Origin: Cyrtodaria siliqua
Lineage: Eukaryota > Mollusca > Bivalvia > Adapedonta > Hiatellidae
DNA length: 64,000 nt
Direction: 5' to 3'
Assembly: GCA_037043455.1 (NCBI GenBank)
Contig: JAWPHD010005602.1
Location: 96,065 to 160,064 of the forward strand
Shown here in pieces: positions 44,701 through 60,100 of the stretch. The notes beneath the pieces were generated by a model, which made no database searches, was not told the DNA's origin, and worked only from the letters and a program-made list of their open reading frames with translations. A program made the position numbers and the translations under genes. How positions within the stretch are numbered: position 1 is the first letter of the stretch; the number at the start of each line of letters is the position of its first letter.

Positions 44701-45660
44701 TGATGTAAATGTAACAATCAAAAGTTACCTGCCCTTTGCTTGGATGTTGAAGGTCACATCCACATTTGCTTTTTGACACATTGTGATGTACTATCCAAAA
44801 AACAACTACATATAAGCGGAGTTTGAAAGGACTAATGCATAACGTTTGTGAGAAATTGACCTAAACGAAAATGTTGAAGGTAAAAAGTATTAAATTATCT
44901 GCCCTTTGCTTAGAGGGTCAAGGTCACATTCACATTTGCTTTGTCACGTTGCAATGTACCACCCAAGATACAACTATAAACAAAGTTTGAAAGGTCTAGT
45001 GCATACAGTTTGTGAAAAAGCGACCTAAACACAAAAGTTGACGGTAAAAACTATAAGGTTTTCTGCCCTTTGCTTGGAGGGTCAAGATCACATCCACATT
45101 TGCTTTGTCACATTGTGATGTACCACCGAAGCAAAGTTTGAAAGATGGACTGCATACAGTTTGCGAGAAATTGACCTCAATGCAAAAGTTGAAGGTAACA
45201 AGAAATATCACTAAAAGTGACAAATGCCCCCAAAGTGACCATTGACAACTGTGCAAATGCCCCCAAAGTGACCTTTGACCACTAAGTATGACATTGACCT
45301 TGGAGCCAGATACCTGGATTTTATGCGCAACACGTCGTTTGGTTGTGGTGAGCACTTGTGCCAAGTTATTTGAAAATCCGTATAGGCATGCAAAAGTTAT
45401 TGACCGGACACGATTTGACCTTGAACCTCTAAGTTTGACCTTGACCTTGGGACCACAGACCTGGATTTTGTGCGCGACAAATCATCTTGCTGTGGTGAGC
45501 AATTGTGCCAAGTTATTGGAAAATCCGTCCATGAATGCCAGAGTTATTGACCGGACACAATTTGACTTTTGACCTCCAAGTGTGACCTTGAGCTTGAAGA
45601 CCTGGGTTTTGCGCGAGACAAATCGTCTTGTTATGGTGATCACTTGTGCCAAGTTATTTA
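44701..45660 (+). repeat. Two adjoining degenerate tandem repeats (~167 bp and ~144 bp units)
   Basis: CTGCCCTTTGCTT recurs at ~44729, 44899 and 45063 with AGGTCACATTCACATTTGC blocks. From 45200 a second unit begins, with CAAGTTATT at ~45361, 45508 and 45649 and TGACCTTGACCTTGG and GACCTGGATTTTGTGCGC blocks. Both are rich in AAGGTCA/TGACCTT, a signature shared with other repeats in this window. Confidence 0.75.
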
Positions 45661-45858
45661 AAAATCCCTGAGGAGGTTATGACGTTACGGGTATTCCTTT
45701 AAAACAAATAGAAATTATGTATGAACTCCATTAAGATTAATAATTTTACCGGAGAAATCAGTTATTAATACTGTTAATGATCGTTTTGTTTACTTCACAG
45801 AAACCGACTCTTATCGGTTCATCTTTATAAGGATATGACCTCGTAAGGTCGGCTGTAC

Positions 45859-46225
45859 TTATTTCATAAATAACATCCCCATATGTTCATCAACAATTAA
45901 ATTACTTATCAAATCACAATGAATATATAAAGTATCAGTAGGATTTGTTATGTTTGGTACTACTATCCCAAATTTAGTTTCTCTAATAACTGCATCTTTG
46001 TCAAACCCAATTAAAGTGTGAAAGTTTGATTCTCTCAAAACAAGTATGAAATTATTATGAATGGTAACTAAACATTTGAAAGCTGATAAATCAAATTCAA
46101 CTTTATTGGAACAGGCGAGTCGTCAGTTAAATCACCATTTACAGTCAATGTTTCTTTTATATAATTATCGATATCGGCATAACAGTAATTTCCATTTGTA
46201 AAAATAATTATTTTCCAATCTGTTC
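45859..46225 (-). pseudogene. Truncated, frameshifted gene fragment, possibly from a Maverick/Polinton-like or virus-like element
   Basis: On the minus strand one frame (46225 to ~46110) reads DWKIIIFTNGNYCYADIDNY and onward. A shift of frame then continues with FHTLIGFDKDAVIRETKFG and VVPNITNPTDTLYIHCDL, to a stop at 45861-45859. The two halves join as one protein-like segment of ~120 residues with one frameshift. It resembles, from memory, a beta-rich uncharacterised protein family found in many invertebrate genomes, sometimes near large virus-like DNA transposons; I cannot confirm this. The 5' end is lost where the 21 bp satellite begins. Confidence 0.4.
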
Positions 46226-48319
46226 CATATATTCAGTTCTTACGCATATATGTTCAGTTCTTACACATATATTCCGATCTTACGCATATATATTCAGTTC
46301 TTACGCATATATATTCAGTTCTTACACATATATATTCAGCTCTTACACATATATATTCAGTTCTTACACATATATATTCAGTTCTTACACATATATATTC
46401 CGTTCTTACGCATATATATTCCGTTCTAACACATATATATTCAGTTCTTACACATATATATTCAGTTCTTACACATATATATTCCGTTCTTACACATATA
46501 TATTCAGTTCTTATACATATATATTCAGTTCTAACACATATATATTCAGTTCTTACACATATATATGAAGTTCTTACACATATATATTCAGTTCTTACAC
46601 ATATATATTCAGTTCTTACACATATATATTCCGTTCTAACACATATATATTCAGTTCTTACACATATATATTCAGTTCTTACACATATATATTCAGTTCT
46701 TACACATACATATTCCGTTCTAACACATATATATTCAGTTCTTACACATATATATTCAGTTCTTACACATATATATTCCGTTCTTACGCATATATATTCA
46801 GTTCTTACACATATATATGCAGTTCTTACACAAATATATTCAGTTCTTACACATATATATTCAGTTCTTACGCATATATTCAGTTCTTACGCATACATTC
46901 AGTTCTTACGCATTTATATTCAATTCTTACGCATATATGTTCAGTTTTTACACATATATTCCGATCTTACGCATATATATTCAGTTCTTACGCATATATA
47001 TTTAGTTCTTACACATATATATTCAGCTCTTACACATATATATTCAGTTCTTACACATATATAATCAGTTCTAACACATATATATTCATATATATTCAGT
47101 TCTTACACATATATATTCAGTTCTTACACATATATATTCCGTTCTTACACATATATATTCCGTTCTAACGCATATATATTCAGTTCTTACACATATATAT
47201 TCCGTTCTACCACATATATATTCAGTTCTTACACATAAATATTCCGTTCTAAGACATATATATTCAGTTTTTACACATATATATTCAGTTCTTACACATA
47301 TATATTCAGTTCTTACACATATATATGCAGTTCTTACACAAATATATTCAGTTCTTACACATATATATTCAGTTCTTACGCATATATTCAGTTCTTACGC
47401 ATATATTCAGTTCTTACGCGTATATATTCAGTTCTTACGCATATATGTTCAGTTCTTACACATATATTCCGATCTTACGCATATATATTCAGTTCTTACG
47501 CATATATATTCAGTTCTGACACATATATATTCAGCTCTTACACATATATATTCAGTTCTTACACGTATATATTCAGTTCTTACACGTATATATTCCATTC
47601 TTACGCATATATATTCCGTTCTAACGCATATATATTCAGTTCTTACACATATATATTCAGTTCTTACACTTATATATTCCGTTCTTACACATATATATTC
47701 AGTTCTTATACATATATATTCAGTTCTTACACATATATATTCAGTTCTTACACATATATATGCAGTTCTTACACATATATATTCAGTTCTTACACATATA
47801 TATTCAGTTCTTATACATATATATTCAGTTCTTATACATATATATTCAGTTCTAACACATATATATTCCGTTCTTACGCATATATATTCAGTTCTTACAC
47901 ATATATATTCAGTTCTTACGCATATATATTCCGTTCTTACGCATATATATTCCGTTCTTACGCATATATATTCAGTTCTTACACATATATATTCAGTTCT
48001 TACACATATATATTCAGTTCTTACGCATATATATTCCGTTCTTAAGCATATAAATTCAGTTCTTACGCATATATATTCAGTTCTTATGCATATATATTCA
48101 GTTCTTACACATATATATTCAGTTCTTACACATATATATTCCGTTCTTACGCATATATATTCAATTCTTACACATATATATGCAGTTCTTACACAAATAA
48201 ATTCAGTTCTTACACATATATATTCAGTTCTTATACATATATATTCAGTTCTTACACATATATATTCAGTTCTTACACATATATATTCAGTTCTTACGCA
48301 TATATATTCCGTTCTTAAG

Positions 48320-51300
48320 CATATAAATTCAGTTCTTACGCATATATATTCAGTTCTTATGCATATATATTCAGTTCTTACACATATATATTCAGTTCTT
48401 ACACATATATATTCCGTTCTTACGCATATATATTCAATTCTTACACATATATATGCAGTTCTTACACAAATAAATTCAGTTCTTACACATATATATTCAG
48501 TTTTTACGCATATATTCAGTTCTTACACATATATTCAGTTCTTACGCATATATATTCAATTCTTACGCATATATATCCAGTTCTTACACATATATTCCGA
48601 TCTTACGCATATATATTCAGTTCTTACGCATATATATTCAGTTCTTACACATATATATTTAGCTCTTACACATATATATTCAGTTCTTACACATATATCT
48701 TCAGTTCTTACACATATATATTCCGTTCTAACACATATATATTCAGTTCTTACACATATATATTCAGTTCTTACACATATATATTCCGTTCTTACGCATA
48801 TATATTCAGTTCTTACACATATATATGCAGTTCTTACACAAATATATTCAGTTCTTACACATATATATTCAGTTCTTACTCATATATTCAGTTCTTACTC
48901 ATATATATTCAATTTTTACGCATATATGTTCAGTTCTTACACATATATTCCGATCTTACGCATACATATTCAGTTCTTACGCATATATATTCAGTTCTTA
49001 CACATATATATTCAGCTCTTAAACATATATATTCAGTTCTTACACATATATATTGAGTTCTTACACATATATATTCAGTTCTACACATATATATTCAGTT
49101 CTTACACATATATATTCAGTTCTTACACATATATATTCCGTTCTTACGCATATATCTTCCGTTCTAACACATATATATTCAGTTCTTACACATATATATT
49201 CAGTTCTTACACATATATATTCAGTTCTAACACATATATATTCAGTTCTTACACATATATATATTCAGTTCTTACACATATATATTCAGTTCTAACACAT
49301 ATATATTCAGTTCTTACACATATATATTCAGTTCTTACACATATATATTCCATTCTTACGCATATATATTCAGTTCTTACGCATATATATTCCGTTCTAA
49401 CACATATATATTCAGTTCTTGCACATATATATTCAGTTCTTACACATATATATTCCGTTCTTACGCATATATATTCAGTTCTTACGCATATATATTCAGT
49501 TCTTACGCATATATATTTAGTTCTTACGCATATATATTCAGTTCTTACACATATATATTCAGTTCTTACACATATATATTCCGTTCTTACGCATATATAT
49601 TCAATTCTTACACATATATATGCAGTTCTTGGATAAATATATTCAGTTCTTACACATATATATTCAGTTTTTACGCATATATTCAGTTCTTACACATATA
49701 TTCAGTTCTTACGCATATATATTCAATTCTTACGCATATATGTCCAGTTCTTACACATATATTCCGATCTTACGCATATATATTCAGTTCTTACGCATAT
49801 ATATTCCGTTCTTACGCATATATATTCAGTTCTTACACATATATATTCAGTTCTTTCACATATATATTCAGTTCTTACGCATATATATTCCGTTCTTAAG
49901 CATATAAATTCAGTTCTTACGCATATATATTCAGTTCTTATCCATATATATTCAGTTCTTACACATATATATTCAGTTCTTACACATATATATTCCGTTC
50001 TTACGCATATATATTCAATTCTTATACATATATATGCAGTTCTTACACAAATAAATTCAGTTCTTACACATTTATATTCAGTTTTTACGCATATATTCAG
50101 TTCTTACACATATATTCAGTTCTTACGCATATATATTCAATTCTTACGCATATATATCCAGTTCTTAAACATATATTCCGATCTTACGCATATATCTTCA
50201 GTTCTTACGCATATATATTCAGTTCTTACACATATATATTTAGCTCTTACACATATATATTCAGTTCTTACACATATATCTTCAGTTCTTACACATATAT
50301 ATTCCGTTCTAACACATATATATTCAGTTCTTACACATATATATTCAGTTCTTACACATATATATTCCGTTCTTACGCATATATATTCAGTTCTTACACA
50401 TATATATGCAGTTCTTACACAAATATATTCAGTTCTTACACATATATATTCAGTTCTTACTCATATATTCAGTTCTTATGCATATATTCAGTTCTTACTC
50501 ATATATATTCAATTTGTACGCATATATGTTCAGTTCTTACACATATATTCCGATCTTACGCATATATATTCAGTTCTTACGCATATATATTCAGTTCTTA
50601 CACATATATATTCAGCTCTTAAACATATATATTCAGTTCTTACACATATATATTCAGTTCTACACATATATATTCAGTTCTTACACATATATATTCAGTT
50701 CTTACACATATATATTCCGTTCTTACGCATATATATTCAGTTCTTACACATATATATTCAGTTCTTACACATATATATTCAGTTCTAACACATATATATT
50801 CAGTTCTTACACATATATATATTCAGTTCTTACACATATATATTCAGTTCTAACACATATATATTCAGTTCTTACACATATATATTCAGTTCTTACACAT
50901 ATATATTCCGTTCTTACGCATATATATTCAGTTCTTACACATATATATTCCGTTCTAACACATATATATTCAGTTCTTGCACATATATATTCAGTTCTTA
51001 CACATATATATTCCGTTCTTACGCATATATATTCAGTTCTTACGCATATATATTCAGTTCTTACGCATATATATTTAGTTCTTAGGCATATATATTCAGT
51101 TCTTACACATATATAGTCAGTTCTTACACATATATATTCCGTTCTTACGCATATATATGCAATTCTTACACATATATATGCAGTTCTTGGATAAATATAT
51201 TCAGTTCTTACACATATATATTCAGTTTTTACGCATATATTCAGTTCTTACACATATATTCAGTTCTTACGCATATATATTCAATTCTTACGCATATATG

Positions 51301-51400
51301 TCCAGTTCTTACACATATATTCCGATCTTACGCATATATATTCAGTTCTTACGCATATATATTCAGTTCTTACACATATATATTTAGCTCTTACACATAT
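48320..51400 (+). repeat. Higher-order repeat of ~1.56-1.58 kb within the satellite
   Basis: Landmark units recur in the same order: GCAGTTCTTACACAAATAT at 48825 and 50406 (1581 bp apart) and GCAGTTCTTGGATAAATAT near 49620 and 51178 (~1558 bp). The same block appears again at 59.3-60.8 kb. The offset varies by whole 21 bp units. Confidence 0.7.
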
Positions 51401-52298
51401 ATATTCAGTTCTTACACATATATTCCGTTCTTATGCATATATTCAGTTCTTACACATATATTCCGATCTTACGCATATATATTCAGTTCTTACGCATATA
51501 TATTCAGTTTTTACACATATATAATCCATTCTTACGTATATATATTTAGTTCTTACACATATATATTCAGTTCTTACACAAATATATTCAGTTCTTACAC
51601 ATATATATTCCGTTCTTACGCATATATATTCAGTTCTTACACATATATATGCAGTTCTAAGACATATATATTCAGTTCTTACACATATACATATTCAGTT
51701 CTTACACATATATATTCAGTTCTTACACATATATATGCAGTTCTTACACAAATATATTCAGTCCTTACACATATATATTCAGTTCTTACGCATATATTCA
51801 GTTCTTACACATATATATTCAGTTCTTACGCGTATATATTCAATTCTTACGCATATTTGTTCAGTTCTTACACATATATTCCGATCTTACGCATATATAT
51901 TCAGTTCTTACGCATATATATTCAGTTCTTACACATATATATTCAGCTCTTACACATATATATTCAGTTCTTACACATATATATTTAGTTCTTACACATA
52001 TATATTCAGTTCTACACATATATATTCAGTTCTTACACATATATATTCAGTTCTTACACATATATATTCCGTTCTTACGCATATATATTCCGTTCTAACA
52101 CCTATATATTCAGTTCTTACACATATATATTCAGTTCTTACACATATATATTCAGTTTTTACACATATATATATTCAGTTCTTACACATATATATTCAGT
52201 TCTAACACATATATATTCAGTTCTTACACATATATATTCAGTTCTTACACATATATATTCCGTTCTTACGCATATATATTCAGTTCTAACACATATAT

Positions 52299-55200
52299 AT
52301 GCAGTTCTTACACAAATATATTCAGTTCTTACACATATATATTCAGTTCTTACGCATATATTCAGTTCTTACACATATATATTCAGTTCTTACGCGTATA
52401 TATTCAATTCTTACGCATATATGTTCAGTTCTTACACATATATTCCGATCTTACGCATATATATTCAGTTCTTACGCATATATATTCAGTTCTTACACAT
52501 ATATATTCAGCTCTTACACATATATATTCAGTTCTTACACATATATATTCAGTTCTTACACATATATTCAGTTCTACACATATATATTCAGTTCTTACAC
52601 ATATATATTCAGTTCTTACACATATATATTCCGTTCTTACGAATATATATTCCGTTCTAGCACATATATATTCAGTTCTTACACATATATATTCAGTTCT
52701 TACACATATATATTCAGTTCTTACACATATATATATTCAGTTCTTACACATATATATTCAGTTCTAACACATATATATTCAGTTCTTACACATATATATT
52801 TCGTTCTTACACATATATATTCAGTTCTTATACATATATATTCAGTTCTAACACATATATATTCATTTCTTACACATATATATGAAGTTCTTACACATAT
52901 ATTTTCAGTTCTTACACATATATATTCCGTTCTAACACATATATATTCAGTTCTTACACATATATATTCAGTTCTTACACATATATATTCAGTTCTTACA
53001 CATATATATTCAGTTCTTACACATATATATTCCGTTCTAACACATATATATTCAGTTCTTACACATATATATTCAGTTCTTACACATATATAATCCGTTC
53101 TTACGCATATATATTCAGTTCTTACACATATATATGCAGTTCTTACACAAATATATTCAGTTCTTACACATATATATTCAGTTCTTACGCATATATTCAG
53201 TTCTTACGCATACATTCAGTTCTTACGCATTTATATTCAATTCTTACGCATATATGTTCAGTTTTTACACATATATTCCGATCTTACGCATATATATTCA
53301 GTTCTTACGCATATATATTCAGTTCTTACACATATATATTCAGCTCTTACACATATATATTCAGTTCTTACACATATATATTCAGTTCTAACACATATAT
53401 ATTCAGTTCTTACACATATATATTCAGTTCTTACACATATATATTCCGTTCTTACACATATTTATTCCGTTCTAACGCATATATATTCAGTTCTTACACA
53501 TATATATTCCGTTCTACCACATATATATTCAGTTCTTACACATAAATATTCCGTTCTAAGACATATATATTCAGTTTTTACACATATATATTCAGTTCTT
53601 ACACATATATATTCAGTTCTTACACATATATATGCAGTTCTTACACAAATATATTCAGTTCTTACACATATATATTCAGTTCTTACGCATATATTCAGTT
53701 CTTACGCATATATTCAGTTCTTACGCGTATATATTCAGTTCTTACGCATATATGTTCAGTTCTTACACATATATTCCGATCTTACGCATATATATTCAGT
53801 TCTTACGCATATATATTCAGTTCTGACACATATATATTCAGCTCTTACACATATATATTCAGTTCTTACACGTATATATTCAGTTCTTACACGTATATAT
53901 TCCATTCTTACGCATATATATTCCGTTCTAACGCATATATATTCAGTTCTTACGCATATATATTCAGTTCTTACACTTATATATTCCGTTCTTACACATA
54001 TATATTCAGTTCTTATGCATATATATTCAGTTCTTACACATATATATTCAGTTCTTACACATATATATGCAGTTCTTACACATATATATTCAGTTCTTAC
54101 ACATATATATTCAGTTCTTATACATATATATTCAGTTCTTATACATATATATTCAGTTCTTACACATATATATTCCGTTCTTACGCATATATATTCAGTT
54201 CTTACGCATATATATTCAGTTCTTACGCATATATATTCAGTTCTTACGCATATATATTCCGTTCTTACGCATATATATTCAGTTCTTACGCATATATATT
54301 CAGTTCTTACACATATATATGCAGTTCTTACACAAATATATTCAGTTCTTACACATATATATTCAGTTCTTACGCATATATTCAGTTCTTACACATATAT
54401 ATTCAGTTCTTACGCGTATATATTCAATTCTTACGCATATATGTTCAGTTCTTACACATATATTCCGATCTTACGCATATATATTCAGTTCTTACGCATA
54501 TATATTCAGTTCTTACACATATATATTCAGCTCTTACACATATATATTCAGTTCTTACACATATATATTCAGTTCTTACACATATATTCAGTTCTACACA
54601 TATATATTCAGTTCTTACACATATATATTCAGTTCTTACACATATATATTCCGTTCTTACGAATATATATTCCGTTCTAGCACATATATATTCAGTTCTT
54701 ACACATATATATTCAGTTCTTACACATATATATTCAGTTCTTACACATATATATATTCAGTTCTTACACATATATATTCAGTTCTAACACATATATATTC
54801 AGTTCTTACACATATATATTCCGTTCTTACACATATATATTCAGTTCTTATACATATATATTCAGTTCTAACACATATATATTCAGTTCTTACACATATA
54901 TATGAAGTTCTTACACATATATATTCAGTTCTTACACATATATATTCAGTTCTTACACATATATATTCCGTTCTAACACATATATATTCAGTTCTTACAC
55001 ATATATATTCAGTTCTTACACATATATATTCAGTTCTTACACATATATATTCAGTTCTTACACATATATATTCAGTTCTTACACATATATATTCCGTTCT
55101 TACGCATATATATTCAGTTCTTACACATATATATTCTGTTCTTACGCATATATATTCAGTTCTTACACATATATATGCAGTTCTTACACAAATATATTCA

Positions 55201-56330
55201 GTTCAGACACATATATATTCAGTACTTACGCATATATTCAGTTCTTACGCATAATTTCAGTTCTTACGCATTTATATTCAATTCTTACGCATATATGTTC
55301 AGTTTTTACACATATATTCCGATCTTACGCATATATATTCAGTTCTTACGCATATATATTCAGTTCTTTCACATATATATTCAGCTCTTACACATATATA
55401 TTCAGTTCTTACACATATATATTCAGTTCTAACACATATATATTCAGTTCTTACACATATATATTCAGTTCTTACACATATATATTCCGTTCTTACACAT
55501 ATATATTCCGTTCTAACGCATATATATTCAGTTCTTACACATATATATTCCGTTCTACCACATATATATTCAGTTCTTACACATAAATATTCCGTTCTAA
55601 GACATATATATACAGTTTTTACACATATATATTCAGTTCTTACACATATATATTCAGTTCTTACACATATATATGCAGTTCTTACACAAATATATTCAGT
55701 TCTTAAACATATATATTCAGTTCTTACGCATATATTCAGTTCTTACGCATATATTCAGTTCTTACGCGTATATATTCAGTTCTTACGCGTATATATTCAG
55801 TTCTGACACATATATATTCAGCTCTTACACATATTTATTCAGTTCTTACACGTATATATTCAGTTCTTACACGTATATATTCCATTCTTACGCATATATA
55901 TTCCGTTCTAACGCATATATATTCAGTTCTTACACATATATATTCAGTTCTTACACTTATATATTCCGTTCTTACACATATATATTCAGTTCTTATACAT
56001 ATATATTCAGTTCTTACACATATATATTCAGTTCTTACACATATATATGCAGTTCTTACACATATATATTCAGTTCTTACACATATATATGCAGTTCTTA
56101 CACATATATATTCAGTTCTTACACATATATATTCAGTTCTTATACATATATATTCAGTTCTTATACATATATATTCAGTTCTTACACATATATATTCCGT
56201 TCTTACGCATATATATTCAGTTCTTACACATATATATTCAGTTCTTACACATATATATTCCGTTCTTACGCATATATATTCCGTTCTAACACATATATAT
56301 TCCGTTCTAACACATATATATTCAGTTCTT
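52299..56330 (+). repeat. Higher-order repeat of ~2.03 kb within the satellite
   Basis: GCAGTTCTTACACAAATAT units at 52299, 53134 and 53632 match those at 54319, 55175 and 55673, with offsets of 2020, 2041 and 2041 bp. Shared rare variants between them (TTCTACCACAT, ACATAAATATTCC, TTCTAAGACAT) confirm a segmental duplication. The 498 bp sub-block also occurs at 58112-58610 and, with two extra units, at 62063-62603. Confidence 0.75.
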
Positions 56331-56387
56331 ACACATATATATTCAGTTTTTACACATATATATATTCAGTTCTTACACATATATATA

Positions 56388-56744
56388 CGCGTAAGAACTG
56401 AATATATGCGTAAGAACTGAATATATGCGTAAGAACTGAATATATATGTTTAAGAACTGAATATATTTGTGTAAGAACTGCATATATATGTGTAAGAACT
56501 GAATATATATGTGTAAGAACTGAATATATATGTGTAAAAACTGTATATATATGTCTTAGAACGGAATATTTATGTGTAAGAACTGAATATATATGTGGTA
56601 GAACGGAATATATATGTGTAAGAACTGAATATATATGCGTTAGAACGGAATATATATGTGTAAGAACGGAATATATATGTGTAAGAACTGAATATATATG
56701 TGTAAGAACTGAATATATATGTGTTAGAACTGAATATATATGTG
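56388..56744 (-). repeat. Inverted block inside the satellite
   Basis: For ~357 bp the array runs in the opposite orientation (units read GTAAGAACTGAATATAT). It is the exact reverse complement of ~55411-55770, including the rare variants TATATACAGTTTTTAC, TTCTAAGACAT, TTCTACCACAT and TTCTTAAACAT. The forward sequence after it (56745-57290) repeats what follows the source block (55790-56380), giving the order A-B-inverted A-B. Confidence 0.9.
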
Positions 56745-57199
56745 TATATATTCAGTTCTGACACATATATATTCAGCTCTTACACATATTTATTCAGTTC
56801 TTACACGTATATATTCAGTTCTTACACGTATATATTCCATTCTTACGCATATATATTCCGTTCTAACGCATATATATTCAGTTCTTACACATATATATTC
56901 AGTTCTTACACTTATATATTCCGTTCTTACACATATATATTCAGTTCTTATACATATATATTCAGTTCTTACACATATATATTCAGTTCTTACACATATA
57001 TATGCAGTTCTTACACATATATATTCAGTTCTTACACATATATATTCAGTTCTTATACATATATATTCAGTTCTTATACATATATATTCAGTTCTTACAC
57101 ATATATATTCCGTTCTTACGCATATATATTCAGTTCTTACACATATATATTCAGTTCTTGCACATATATATTCCGTTCTTACGCATATATATTCCGTTC

Positions 57200-60100
57200 T
57201 AACACATATATATTCCGTTCTAACACATATATATTCAGTTCTTACACATATATATTCAGTTCTTACACATATATATTCAGTTTTTACACATATATATATT
57301 CAGTTCTTACACATATATATTCAGTTCTAACACATATATATTCAGTTCTTACACATATATATTCAGTTCTTACACATATATATTCCGTTCTTACGCATAT
57401 ATATTCAGTTCTAACACATATATATGCAGTTCTTACACAAATATATTCAGTTCTTACACATATTATATTCAGTTCTTACGCATATATTCAGTTCTTACAC
57501 ATATATATTCAGTTCTTACGCGTATATATTCAATTCTTACGCATATATGTTCAGTTCTTACACATATTCCGATCTTACGAATATATATTCCGTTCTAGCA
57601 CATATATATTCAGTTCTTACACATATATATTCAGTTCTTACACATATATATTCAGTTCTTACACATATATATTCAGTTCTAACACATATATATTCAGTTC
57701 TTACACATATATATTCCGTTCTTACACATATATATTCAGTTCTTACACATATATATTCAGTTCTTACACATATATATTCAGTTCTAACACATATATATTC
57801 AGTTCTTACACATATATATTCCGTTCTTACACATATATATTCAGTTCTTATACATATATATTCAGTTCTAACACATATATATTCAGTTCTTACACATATA
57901 TATTCCGTTCTAACACATATATATTCAGTTCTTACACATATATATTCAGTTCTTACACATATATATTCAGTTCTTACACATATATATTCAGTTCTTACAC
58001 ATATATATTCCGTTCTAACACATATATATTCAGTTCTTACACATATATATTCAGTTCTTACACATATATATTCTGTTCTTACGCATATATATTTAGTTCT
58101 TACACATATATATGCAGTTCTTACACACATATATTCAGTTCAGACACATATATATTCAGTTCTTACGCATATATTCAGTTCTTACGCATACATTCAGTTC
58201 TTACGCATTTATATTCAATTCTTACGCATATATGTTCAGTTTTTACACATATATTCCGATCTTACGCATATATATTCAGTTCTTACGCATATATATTCAG
58301 TTCTTTCACATATATATTCAGCTCTTACACATATATATTCAGTTCTTACACATATATATTCAGTTCTAACACATATATATTCAGTTCTTACACATATATA
58401 TTCAGTTCTTACACATATATATTCCGTTCTTACACATATATATTCCGTTCTAACGCATATATATTCAGTTCTTACACATATATATTCCGTTCTACCACAT
58501 ATATATTCAGTTCTTACACATAAATATTCCGTTCTAAGACATATATATTCAGTTTTTACACATATATATTCAATTCTTACACATATATATTCAGTTCTTA
58601 CACATATATATGCAGTTCTTACACAAATATATTCAGTTCTTACACATATATATTCAGTTCTTACGCATATATTCAGTTCTTACGCATATATTCAGTTCTT
58701 ACGCGTATATATTCAGTTCTTACGCATATATGTTCAGTTCTTACACATATATTCCGATCTTACGCATATATATTCAGTTCTTACGCATATATATTCAGTT
58801 CTGACACATATATATTCAGCTCTTACACATATATATTCAGTTCTTACACGTATATATTCAGTTCTTACACGTATATATTCCATTCTTACGCATATATATT
58901 CCGTTCTAACGCATATATATTCAGTTCTTACACATATATATTCAGTTCTTACACTTATATATTCCGTTCTTACACATATATATTCAGTTCTTATACATAT
59001 ATATTCAGTTCTTACACATATATATTCAGTTCTTACACATATATATGCAGTTCTTACACATATATATTCAGTTCTTACACATATATATTCAGTTCTTATA
59101 CATATATATTCAGTTCTTATACATATATATTCAGTTCTTACACATATATATTCCGTTCTTACGCATATATATTCAGTTCTTACACATATATATTCAGTTC
59201 TTACTCATATATATTCAGTTCTTACGCATATATATTCCGTTCTTACGCATATATATTCAGTTCTTACACATATATATTCAGTTCTTACACATATATATTC
59301 AGTTCTTACGCATATATATTCCGTTCTTAAGCATATAAATTCAGTTCTTACGCATATATATTCAGTTCTTATGCATATATATTCAGTTCTTACACATATA
59401 TATTCAGTTCTTACACATATATATTCCGTTCTTACGCATATATATTCAATTCTTACACATATATATGCAGTTCTTACACAAATAAATTCAGTTCTTACAC
59501 ATATATATTCAGTTTTTACGCATATATTCAGTTCTTACACATATATTCAGTTCTTACGCATATATATTCAATTCTTACGCATATATATCCAGTTCTTACA
59601 CATATATTCCGATCTTACGCATATATATTCAGTTCTTACGCATATATATTCAGTTCTTACACATATATATTTAGCTCTTACACATATATATTCAGTTCTT
59701 ACACATATATCTTCAGTTCTTACACATATATATTCCGTTCTAACACATATATATTCAGTTCTTACACATATATATTCAGTTCTTACACATATATATTCCG
59801 TTCTTACGCATATATATTCAGTTCTTACACATATATATGCAGTTCTTACACAAATATATTCAGTTCTTACACATATATATTCAGTTCTTACTCATATATT
59901 CAGTTCTTACGCATATATTCAGTTCTTACGCATATATATTCAATTTTTACGCATATATGTTCAGTTCTTACACATATATTCCGATCATACGCATATATAT
60001 TCAGTTCTTACGCATATATATTCAGTTCTTACACATATATATTCAGCTCTTACACATATATATTCAGTTTTTACACATATATATTCAGTTCTACACATAT

